Source: a virus
Reading direction: 5' to 3' (one strand)
IMG/VR virus record: IMGVR_UViG_3300025012_000277
Location: 1-24,715 of that record
Length of the DNA stretch: 24,715 nucleotides
Part shown: piece by piece, positions 7,493 through 13,233 of the stretch
Numbering within the stretch: the first letter of the stretch is position 1
How the letters are laid out: each line of letters opens with the position of its first letter
Program-made: the position numbers and the translations under genes
Notes under the pieces: model-generated
Databases searched by the model: none
What the model was told of the DNA's origin: nothing
The model's input: the letters and a program-made list of their open reading frames with translations, nothing else

Positions 7493-8107
7493 TTAATCTA
7501 CTACTTTTGTAATTATAATATATCTTTTACCTCTCATATACCCTTTTGTTTCCTTTTCTGATTTAGAAACTGCATATGGTAAATCTAATTGATCTCGCAA
7601 TATATTTTCTAATGTGGTTGGTTTAATCGTAGTTGTTCTATAATCTGTATTTCTACTTATAGTTTTTAAACCTATGATAACTTTACTTAACCCCTCTTGT
7701 TCTGTCGCAAATAATTTTATTCCAATAATACTATCTAAATATTCTTTTAACATCCTAATATCTTCAATATCAATTATTTTAACTTTCCTAAGAAAATGTG
7801 TAATCAACTCTCCTTTACTATGAATTTCTGTATGACATTTTTCACAAAGAGTTGTATATGTACTTTTGATATGAATGCCTAACAACATATCAGTAATATT
7901 TTCTAATTGTTCTTTTGTATAGTCTTCTTTCCTTGGTTTATATTCATATCCTAATCTATCTAACACCTCCCTTAACATTTCTGCAAATTGTTTGTCATGA
8001 TGTAGCTCTAACTTTTCAGTTTCTCCACAATTCTCACATTCTGATTTTATTAATAATTGTCTAAGATTTGTTGCAAATTTTACTCTTTCATATGCTTTTA
8101 ATTCCAT
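7493..8107 (-). CDS. HNH-type protein sharing a C-terminal tail with the adjacent helicase
   Basis: 204 residues, ATG preceded by GGAGA about 11 bases upstream. The N-terminal half has a split HNH zinc core: CENCGETEKLELHHDK at about 24-39, then, after an insert, LCEKCHTEIHSKG at about 87-99. Both Cys pairs and the paired histidines are present, so a nuclease fold is likely. The C-terminal 47 residues (TTTIKPTTLENILRDQLDLP, then RGKRYIIITKVVD) resemble the last 47 residues of the helicase encoded just upstream (DTFNSIMEKTLKLPYKVTAT, then KKYTYWTIIKTLEL). The two proteins may bind the same partner, or a recombination event copied the tail. It is about 105 bases downstream of the helicase gene, so the two probably act together. 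Confidence 0.72.
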   Translation of the reverse strand: MELKAYERVKFATNLRQLLIKSECENCGETEKLELHHDKQFAEMLREVLDRLGYEYKPRKEDYTKEQLENITDMLLGIHIKSTYTTLCEKCHTEIHSKGELITHFLRKVKIIDIEDIRMLKEYLDSIIGIKLFATEQEGLSKVIIGLKTISRNTDYRTTTIKPTTLENILRDQLDLPYAVSKSEKETKGYMRGKRYIIITKVVD

Positions 8108-8148
8108 TTATTAAAACATCTCCTTTATTTGTTATATTATTTATTATT

Positions 8149-8207
8149 TGTATCCCTAAATTATACATTTATCTATAATATAGAAAGATGTATAGAAAAG
8201 GGATACA
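8149..8207 (-). promoter_or_regulatory. Hairpin with GTATCCCT arms between helicase and HNH genes
   Basis: TGTATCCCT (8149-8157) and AGGGATACA (8199-8207) are perfect complements. Further pairs lie inside (ATACAT with ATGTAT), giving a long interrupted hairpin that begins a few bases after the helicase stop codon. In the minus direction the tail is AATAATAAAT rather than a U-tract, so a leader, attenuator or processing site for the HNH gene is as likely as a terminator. The arm sequence is the same octamer repeated at 7421-7465. Confidence 0.5.
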
Positions 8208-8212
8208 TTATA

Positions 8213-9826
8213 TTATAATTCTAATGTTTTTATAATTGTCCAATAAGTATATTTTTTTACTTTCCCTTCTTCTCTTTTAGAAGTTTTTGTTGCAGTTACT
8301 TTATATGGTAATTTTAATGTTTTCTCCATAATACTATTAAAGGTATCTGGGTGCATTTTCTTAGTTCCCTGTAATAGACTTCTATCAATTTGATATGCTT
8401 CACTTGTTAATAATTCCTTGAGTTTTATTTGATCTTCCTCTAATACTTTTGTATCAAGTAAAGATTCTAAATAACTCTCCAATGTCTCAATATCTTCATC
8501 GAGCATTATTTCTTCAATAAATTCATCTTCATTAAACATGTCTTCCAATCCTAACCATTCATATTGTTTTCTAGCAAAACAGAATTTATCTATTGTCTCA
8601 AATTCTTCAATCATCTCTAATGCAAATGATGTATCTCTCATCAGCCTTGTATACCCTATGGGATTAACCATAAATTCTTTTGTTACTGAATCTTTGTAAA
8701 TAATATCATCACTAATTTTGCTGAGTTTGTTATCATATTTGTAATTAAAACTATTTTTGAAATCATCTTTTAATCCCAATAAATCAATATCTGCTTGTTT
8801 TGCTTCATATTTTCTTAATAATCCTTGGAATCCTAATTTATTCCTAGTAGAAAAATATACATTTATTTCTTGTGCATTTTCAATATCTATCCTTTTTCGT
8901 CCAATCATCTGTATAGTCGAAATACGATCCCAAGCCATAATCACTAAGTTAGTAAGAAGTTCATCTTTCAAGTTGATTCCATTGTCCAAGGCTTTTGTGG
9001 CAATAAGAACTTTTTTATTGAATTTATTATGATTAATAATAGATTCTAATTCTTCATCCGATTTAGTCCCTGCCTTAATGATGCTGCAATTGTCCTGACC
9101 CAACTCTTTAAGTATCTGTTTTCCATCTTCTATGTCACTAATGAATATCAACCATTTGTCATCCGTCTTATCATTCAATATTAAATTGGTTAGTATTTCC
9201 ACATAATTAAAATGATTAATATAATGCGGTTTTATATATGAATAATCAATTCCTGTTGAATACTCATATATTTTAGGTCTTATCCCTAATCCTTTTTCAG
9301 AGCATTTAATGATTGGGATTCTAATCTCATCCATAGTTGCACTCATAAAAACTTTAATTATATTTTTATATTGTTTTACTATTAAATTCATATATGTAAG
9401 TCTGCATAAGTTATTGTATCCTGAATCAGAAAATACAAAATGGCATTCATCTAACACTATGGCTGAAAATCTACTTAAATCAAATAATTTCCCTTTATAT
9501 TTTTCATTTAGAGATGAATGTTGTAAGGCATGATATGATGCGACAACCACATTTCCTATAGTTTTTACTTGGTCTAATTCCTCTATTGTGTCTGGAATTT
9601 TTACTCCCCAATCTTCCATTAACCTTTTCTTTACTTGTCGTTTGAGATTTGTTCTGTTTGACACAAATAATACTTTGTTTGGAGAAATCCAAGGAATAAA
9701 ATAATTCTCAATGAAGTGATTCTTTCCTGTGCCCGTTTGTGCTCCCATCAAAATAATATCACTTGGTTTCCATGTTTTATATTCTTGTCCTATAATGTTT
9801 GATATGTATTGTAGATTTAATTTCAT
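8213..9826 (-). CDS. Superfamily 2 DEAD/DEAH-like helicase
   Basis: 537 residues, ATG preceded by AAGGA at about 10 bases. Helicase motifs in order: Walker A GAQTGTGKN (28-36), FVSNRTNLKRQV (motif Ia), VVASYHAL (Ib region), IVLDECHF (motif II, Asp126-Glu127-Cys128-His129), MSATMDE (motif III, 161-167), KVLIATKALDNGINL (motif V) and STIQMIGRKR (motif VI). It should be an ATP-dependent translocase or helicase on nucleic acid. The C-terminal 180 residues are acidic and helical, ending in a tail shared with the HNH protein encoded next. It may serve phage replication, recombination or late-transcription control. The gene begins just after a strong terminator, so it needs its own promoter or read-through; I could not identify one. 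Confidence 0.85.
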   Translation of the reverse strand: MKLNLQYISNIIGQEYKTWKPSDIILMGAQTGTGKNHFIENYFIPWISPNKVLFVSNRTNLKRQVKKRLMEDWGVKIPDTIEELDQVKTIGNVVVASYHALQHSSLNEKYKGKLFDLSRFSAIVLDECHFVFSDSGYNNLCRLTYMNLIVKQYKNIIKVFMSATMDEIRIPIIKCSEKGLGIRPKIYEYSTGIDYSYIKPHYINHFNYVEILTNLILNDKTDDKWLIFISDIEDGKQILKELGQDNCSIIKAGTKSDEELESIINHNKFNKKVLIATKALDNGINLKDELLTNLVIMAWDRISTIQMIGRKRIDIENAQEINVYFSTRNKLGFQGLLRKYEAKQADIDLLGLKDDFKNSFNYKYDNKLSKISDDIIYKDSVTKEFMVNPIGYTRLMRDTSFALEMIEEFETIDKFCFARKQYEWLGLEDMFNEDEFIEEIMLDEDIETLESYLESLLDTKVLEEDQIKLKELLTSEAYQIDRSLLQGTKKMHPDTFNSIMEKTLKLPYKVTATKTSKREEGKVKKYTYWTIIKTLEL

Positions 9827-9860
9827 ATATTTTTACCATCCTTATTCGTTAATTGGCAAT

Positions 9861-9893
9861 AAAAAAATCTAGATATTCTTAATCTAGATTTTT
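9861..9893 (-). terminator. Strong intrinsic terminator
   Basis: AAAAATCTAGAT (9863-9874) and ATCTAGATTTTT (9882-9893) form a perfect 12-base-pair stem with a 7-base loop. In the minus direction the stem runs directly into a T-tract (seven Ts in all, continuing through 9861), as required for Rho-independent termination. It lies just past the stop codon of the 9912 gene and separates the upstream small-gene run from the helicase-HNH pair. Confidence 0.82.
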
Positions 9894-9911
9894 CATGTTT
9901 TTCTTATTTAA

Positions 9912-10127
9912 TTATTGATTTCTTAATGTGTCACTTCTTTTTCGCCATTCTTCATAGGCATCTTTTGTTTCATAGAAATCAAACTTAACCCATACATTTC
10001 CTGTCTGTGGGTGTCTCCCAATGTCTAATACCTTGCAATTAAATTCATTGATATATGTACTCGCTCTTTTTACATCATATATATATTTATATCTTTTTTC
10101 ATCAATCTCATTGAGCATTTCTTGCAT
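9912..10127 (-). CDS. Small protein, paralogue of its upstream neighbour (DUF5659-like)
   Basis: 71 residues from the ATG at 10125-10127, which has AAGGAG 9 bases upstream; an in-frame TTG three codons earlier lacks this spacing. The core KYIYDVKRASTYINEFNCKV, then a turn and VWVKFDFYETKDAYEEWRKR, has the layout Tyr-Ile-Tyr, one helix, a strand, a turn, V-x-V-x-F and a closing helix with a Trp. The neighbour at 10154-10345 has the same plan. I recall this pattern from small DUF5659-like phage and Clostridium proteins of unknown role, but the family name is tentative. It is the last gene before a strong terminator. Confidence 0.7.
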   Translation of the reverse strand: MQEMLNEIDEKRYKYIYDVKRASTYINEFNCKVLDIGRHPQTGNVWVKFDFYETKDAYEEWRKRSDTLRNQ

Positions 10128-10153
10128 AATTATCAACTCCTTTAATCATATTT

Positions 10154-10345
10154 CTATTTATTTGTCATAGTCCTCATATTACACCATTCTTTAAATGCAA
10201 CCATTAATTCATCACTTTTAGCAAATTTAACATAAGTATCTTTTTTAGAACCTACTCCTACATTTAAAGGTAATATTCCTTTGCTAAAGTAAAAATCTGC
10301 TTGACGTAAATTATAGATAAATACTACTTCATTATTGTTTATCAT
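10154..10345 (-). CDS. Small protein, paralogue of its downstream neighbour (DUF5659-like)
   Basis: 63 residues, ATG preceded by AGAGG at 7 bases. The sequence VFIYNLRQADFYFSKGILPL, then TYVKFAKSDELMVAFKEWCN, follows the same plan as the gene at 9912-10127: aromatic strand, one helix, strand, turn, V-K-F and a C-terminal helix with a Trp. The two genes are separated by 26 bases and look like a tandem duplication that has diverged strongly. No catalytic residues are obvious; the size suggests a small binding or inhibitor-type protein. The function is unknown. Confidence 0.68.
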   Translation of the reverse strand: MINNNEVVFIYNLRQADFYFSKGILPLNVGVGSKKDTYVKFAKSDELMVAFKEWCNMRTMTNK

Positions 10346-10379
10346 TCGATTACCTCTTTTCGGTTTACTATTTTATAAA

Positions 10380-10520
10380 TTATATCTCCACCCAATGCCC
10401 ACAATCAGTACACCATAATATTGTTTTACCACAATAAAACTTTAACCAGAACCTATTTTTGAAGCATATAGGGCATATTGTATCTTCGTTGATTGAATCA
10501 TAATTATTAGTTTCTTTCAT
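10380..10520 (-). CDS. 46-residue zinc-ribbon peptide
   Basis: A short gene with a perfect AAGGAGG ribosome site 10 bases before the ATG at 10518-10520. The product has two Cys knuckles, CPIC (Cys16, Cys19) and CTDC (Cys37, Cys40), about 17 residues apart, followed by GHW: a classic minimal zinc ribbon. The middle is RFWLKFYCGKTILWC. Such peptides are common in phages and may bind nucleic acid or modulate RNA polymerase, but nothing here fixes the role. It is the first gene after the long gene-free structured region at 10521-11172 and leads the small-gene run that ends at the terminator at 9861-9893. Confidence 0.75.
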   Translation of the reverse strand: MKETNNYDSINEDTICPICFKNRFWLKFYCGKTILWCTDCGHWVEI

Positions 10521-10590
10521 TTTGTTTAATCCTCCTTATAGAGAATATACGTTAAAATACAGTTTTTCTTGGATTATTATGTGATAGTTT

Positions 10591-10651
10591 TTATCTAGGT
10601 TATACTATCAAACCCATTTAGTTTATTATTGGGGAATCAACAGACTCCCCA
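10591..10651 (-). promoter_or_regulatory. Two hairpins upstream of the zinc-ribbon gene
   Basis: GATAGT/ACTATC flank about 13 bases in the 10583-10609 stretch. TGGGGA (10630-10635) and TCCCCA (10646-10651) form a 6-base-pair GC-rich stem with a 10-base loop. The second could be a weak terminator for transcripts coming from the structured region, as it is followed by AATAATAAAC, or a leader hairpin of the zinc-ribbon gene. Confidence 0.4.
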
Positions 10652-10668
10652 TATTTGAATTATTATAT

Positions 10669-11098
10669 CTAACCAGAAAAGCAAGCAAAATAAGACTATT
10701 TTATTAATTATTAATTATCCATTTATTTATTAAAATCATCCTCTTATCTCTAAGAGAGTATTTTTAAAATACTATATTTTTATTTGTATTATTTGTTCTT
10801 TAGAATTTAATCCTAAAATTTATCAAAGCGTGATTAGCGAAAGCGATTATTGTATTTGCGTAATGATGAAATTAAGTAATATCGAATTTGTGAATGATGA
10901 TTTTTGTGTTTTGCGAAATGATTAGCGATTCTTCTTTTACTATTAAGTAAAACCTGCTTGTTTATAATTCATGTTTTATGTAAAGTAAATCTACATAACC
11001 TGCATTATTTTACCATGTTTGAATATGGTAACTTGATTTAACATCTAATTTCAGATGTCCAAATAAATAAGTCTATATCTTGCTTTGCTTCTGGCTAG
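10669..11098 (-). ncRNA. Candidate large structured RNA with long-range closing helix
   Basis: No gene can be supported from 10521 to 11172. Within it, 11098-11065 (starting CTAGCCAGAA in the minus strand) and 10701-10669 (ending TTCTGGTTAG) can pair over about 28 base pairs with small bulges, including CTAGCCAGAA, AAGCAAG, ATA, GACT and ATTT blocks, enclosing about 360 bases. Inside are local hairpins: ACATCT/AGATGT (11041-11058), TTACCAT/ATGGTAA (near 11010-11031), TTATGTA/TACATAA (near 10976-10998), TTTTACT/AGTAAAA (near 10936-10953) and AGTATTTT/AAAATACT (10757-10773). This layout, a closing helix around a chain of hairpins, resembles large ornate phage RNAs such as ROOL and GOLLD, but I could not match a known family. 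A transposon-like element with terminal inverted repeats is the alternative; no target duplication was seen. Confidence 0.45.
10825..10928. repeat. Degenerate TTTGCG-AATGATKA repeats
   Basis: Four related motifs lie in about 100 bases: AAAGCGTGATTAGCGA (10825-10840), TTTGCGTAATGATGA (10855-10869), TTTGTGAATGATGA (10887-10900) and TTTGCGAAATGATTAGCGA (10910-10928). The consensus is TTTGYGNAATGATKA, and TGATTAGCGA occurs in the first and last. Spacing is 23-32 bases. They sit inside the long-range inverted repeat and could be iterons, protein-binding sites or repeated RNA loops. Confidence 0.5.
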
Positions 11099-11104
11099 TT
11101 GTTT

Positions 11105-11138
11105 AATAAGGAGATTGTGGTTAGATAATCCCCTTATT
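11105..11138 (-). terminator. Hairpin after the 226-residue gene
   Basis: AATAAGG (11105-11111) pairs with CCTTATT (11132-11138), and GATT with AATC continues the stem after one mismatch, giving about 11 pairs around a 10-base loop. It lies about 35 bases downstream of the stop codon at 11173. In the minus direction the tail is AAACAACT, with no U-tract, so it may stabilise a 3' end or act as a processing site rather than a full terminator. Confidence 0.45.
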
Positions 11139-11172
11139 AATTGTCATGGTTAGATTAGATTATTGTTGATTA

Positions 11173-11853
11173 TTATAAATTGCTTAAATATTCTTCAACA
11201 ATTTCTGATGTAGATGATAAAATATCATATGTTGGAACAAATTCTACAATTTCTTTCAACATTGCTCCCTCTATCTGAGTTGACAAAGTATTAGCCCTAT
11301 TCAACATAGATTTATACAAAGTATTAATATCATTTCTATTAAAATCTAAAGATGTCTTTTTCTCAATTGGGTATTTATATTCAACCTGATTTTTCTCCAG
11401 ATTAAATATATAATCCTTGCCGAACGACTTTGCTTCAGATGGTTTTAAATCTAGCAAATATTTAAGACTATTGGATAATTCTCTACTCTTTTTAGCAAAT
11501 AATATACCAGTATCTAATGTTAAGTTTTCGCCATTTTCTTGCGATTCAAGATATAGATTTTTCTTAGCATTTTCAATTGCTAAAGATAGGATTAGTTTTT
11601 CATTAATTAATTGAGAAATTAGAAAAGAAATATCTGTTACAGAGCATTTATATTGACGTTCAGTAGTTTGGTCAATTGTTTCATCTGGATTCTCTGTTAC
11701 TTTTGACTTTAAATGAATTTCCTCTACTTTTAGAGAATTTGATTTATTAGAAATATAGGACAATAGTGAAGATGTGTGTTGATCGAAGATATTTAGTATA
11801 CGAAAGGACTCTTTTAGTGAAATTGTTGAATTAGTGTTTTGTGAATTAGACAT
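11173..11853 (-). CDS. Unknown 226-residue helical protein
   Basis: 226 residues, ATG preceded by AAGGA at 10 bases. Not recognised. The sequence is polar and Ser/Asn/Lys/Glu-rich with long predicted helices, such as VTDISFLISQLINEKLILSLAIENAKKN and NTLYKSMLNRANTLSTQIEGAMLKEIV (given as regions near 85-115 and 180-208). There are no cysteine clusters, membrane segments or nucleotide-binding motifs, and no signal peptide. It resembles a structural or scaffold-like helical bundle only in a general way. Its leader has a 12-base-pair hairpin (11904-11950) and a possible promoter, so it may be expressed separately. It is followed by the long structured gene-free region. Confidence 0.75.
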   Translation of the reverse strand: MSNSQNTNSTISLKESFRILNIFDQHTSSLLSYISNKSNSLKVEEIHLKSKVTENPDETIDQTTERQYKCSVTDISFLISQLINEKLILSLAIENAKKNLYLESQENGENLTLDTGILFAKKSRELSNSLKYLLDLKPSEAKSFGKDYIFNLEKNQVEYKYPIEKKTSLDFNRNDINTLYKSMLNRANTLSTQIEGAMLKEIVEFVPTYDILSSTSEIVEEYLSNL

Positions 11854-11903
11854 ATTAATAATTTCCTTCTTTCAATTTTAAATTTTGATAAATTAGTTTA
11901 TTG

Positions 11904-11950
11904 AGAGAGAATGGAGAGTAATTATTATGATAACTTTATCCATTCTCTCT
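11904..11950 (-). promoter_or_regulatory. 12-base-pair hairpin in the leader of the 226-residue gene
   Basis: AGAGAGAATGGA (11904-11915) and TCCATTCTCTCT (11939-11950) are perfect complements around a 23-base loop. It lies between a possible promoter (11994-12020) and the ATG at 11853. With no U-tract (minus-strand tail CAATAAACT), a leader-stabilising, attenuator or protein-binding role is more likely than termination. It could also end transcripts from the upstream gene. Confidence 0.55.
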
Positions 11951-11993
11951 AAGGTGTTACTAGACACATCAATACCAATGAATCGCCAAATCC

Positions 11994-12020
11994 ATTATAT
12001 CTGTACCCTATTAGTACCAA
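11994..12020 (-). promoter_or_regulatory. Possible sigma-A promoter (short spacer)
   Basis: In the minus strand TTGGTA (12015-12020) is followed after 15 bases by a perfect TATAAT (11994-11999), immediately after the stop codon of the 12021 gene. The -10 is consensus, but the spacer is two bases shorter than ideal and the -35 is only moderate. It would drive the 226-residue gene through the hairpin leader. Confidence 0.35.
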
Positions 12021-12350
12021 TTAAGCGAAATACAATACAATATCATTAGGATGAATTACCTGTAAATCTTTTTGACTAAATCCTCCATTTTCAACAAAAT
12101 TATGATTAGAAATTATCAATTGTTTCTTATCTAATTCTGGCACATGATAAATTGTAACTTTTTCTCCATTTAGGTTTAGAATAAAATCATGATTAGAAGT
12201 TGATGTAATTCCAGCCATAGGAGTTAGTTTATTAAGAGCATAATTACCACATCTTATTATGATATTTTCACTATCCATATCACATATATATTGATATAGC
12301 ACCCATTTAACATCACCAAGATAGTTTTTAACATTATTAGTTTGTTTCAT
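12021..12350 (-). CDS. Unknown 109-residue protein
   Basis: 109 residues, ATG with AAAGGAG 9 bases upstream. The composition suggests a compact mixed alpha-beta protein with strands such as VKWVLYQYICD, ENIIIRCGNYALN, HDFILNLNGEKVTIYHVPEL and KKQLIISNHNFV. No motif was recognised. It follows the YonK-like gene after 77 bases that contain the small palindrome TGTCGctCGACA (near 12377-12388), and precedes the possible promoter of the 226-residue gene. The reading frame and start are well supported; the function is not known. Confidence 0.7.
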   Translation of the reverse strand: MKQTNNVKNYLGDVKWVLYQYICDMDSENIIIRCGNYALNKLTPMAGITSTSNHDFILNLNGEKVTIYHVPELDKKQLIISNHNFVENGGFSQKDLQVIHPNDIVLYFA

Positions 12351-12427
12351 TTAAAATTTCTCCTTTATTTTTAGCTGTCGCTCGACACGCTTTTTGGAAT
12401 TTATATTAGATAAAATTTTTGGTATGG

Positions 12428-12664
12428 TTATTCTTCTGATTCTTCCTGATCTTCAGCGTCCTCTTCAATTACATCTTCAATTTCCTCTTCTGTAAAAGAA
12501 AATTTGACATATTTTCCTGAGAAGTTTTTAAGTAACTCAATTAGATTTTTAACGCCTTCATCTGGAATGTTGACTACTGCTACAGTTCCATCAATTGTTA
12601 ATTCACCTTCAGATGCAAGTTTATGTGTAATTTTCTTTGTTTCAGTGAGTTTAGATTTTGCCAT
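12428..12664 (-). CDS. Small acidic-tailed protein, possibly YonK-like
   Basis: 78 residues, ATG with AGGTGG about 12 bases upstream. The N-terminal 55 residues have a beta-rich pattern, KLASEGELTIDGTVAVVNIP, then NLIELLKNFSGKYVKFSFT, which resembles the YonK family of Bacillus phage SPbeta as I remember it (short oligomeric protein: strand, L-I-E-L-L-K helix, G-K-x-V strand). The last 20 residues are almost all acidic. The place directly after HU and in the same region as a YonO-type polymerase supports the YonK idea, since these genes lie close together in SPbeta. The match is from memory and is tentative. Two tandem hairpins lie in its leader (12716-12768). Confidence 0.5.
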   Translation of the reverse strand: MAKSKLTETKKITHKLASEGELTIDGTVAVVNIPDEGVKNLIELLKNFSGKYVKFSFTEEEIEDVIEEDAEDQEESEE

Positions 12665-12715
12665 TGTTGGTTAATTCCACCTTTTTATTTTATTTTAATA
12701 TTTTGATGAGTTTTA

Positions 12716-12768
12716 GGTCTTCGTCCCGACCAATGGATATGGGTTTAAAGTCTCCATTCCGACTTATG
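12716..12768 (-). promoter_or_regulatory. Two tandem small hairpins with compensating stem changes
   Basis: Two related 19-base segments, GTCTTCGTCCCGACCAATG (12717-12735) and GTCTCCATTCCGACTTATG (12750-12768), each form a 4-base-pair stem around an 8-base loop: GGTC/GACC (from 12716) and AGTC/GACT (from 12749). The outer pair changes from G-C to A-T while pairing is kept, suggesting an RNA fold. They lie in the roughly 200-base gene-free leader between HU and the YonK-like gene. A TATAAT-like hexamer in GGATATAATG (12786-12791) lies upstream without a convincing -35. Confidence 0.45.
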
Positions 12769-12862
12769 TAATGTGCTACTTTTGCATTATATCCAACGAT
12801 ATCTATTGAATATAAGGACTTACTGTAGTAACACAAATATTTATTATATTATTATTCTGATA

Positions 12863-13147
12863 CTATGCCTTCACAGCATCCAAAAATGATTTACCTGCTT
12901 TAAAACTAACGCGATAGGAGTCCTCAGAAACCCATTTTTCTCCTTTGCGATCACCAAATCGAATTGTTCCCTCTGTTCCTTTAGTTGATTTCTTCTCAAA
13001 GTTGCCAAAACCCACTAATTGAACTTTTGAACCTTTGGCTACATTTTCAATTACTGTAGATGCAAATGCTGTCAAAAATGCCTCTGTATCCTTCTTAGAT
13101 TGACCTGTGACCTCAGAAATTACTGCGATTAATTCTTGCTTGTTCAT
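12863..13147 (-). CDS. HU-family histone-like DNA-binding protein
   Basis: 94 residues, the usual HU length. It begins MNKQELIAVISEVTGQSKKD, and GSKVQLVGFGNFEKKSTKG is the HU signature turn into the DNA-binding arm. The arm residues TIRFGDRKGEKW differ from the usual G-R-N-P-Q/K motif (no Asn-Pro at the tip), and the end RVSFKAGKSFLDAVKA closes the dimer fold. It bends and compacts DNA without strong sequence preference and may assist replication, packaging or transcription by the phage polymerase. It is preceded by GGGGAT and lies between PIN-PhoH and the YonK-like gene. SPbeta also encodes a HU protein (YonN) next to its RNA polymerase gene. Confidence 0.92.
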   Translation of the reverse strand: MNKQELIAVISEVTGQSKKDTEAFLTAFASTVIENVAKGSKVQLVGFGNFEKKSTKGTEGTIRFGDRKGEKWVSEDSYRVSFKAGKSFLDAVKA

Positions 13148-13233
13148 GTTATATTTATCCCCTTTTTATTCTTTAATAGTATCTGCACACTTTTAGTGCC
13201 AGACCCGTGTTTTTATTAATTATATTTATTACT

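Noticed and set aside
9504-9692. Minus-strand 62-codon frame inside the helicase gene
   Set aside because: It overlaps the helicase core in another frame; the helicase frame has all its motifs.
10669-11098. Insertion of a miniature transposable element
   Set aside because: The 33-base arms look like terminal inverted repeats, but no target-site duplication flanks them, so an RNA closing helix was preferred.
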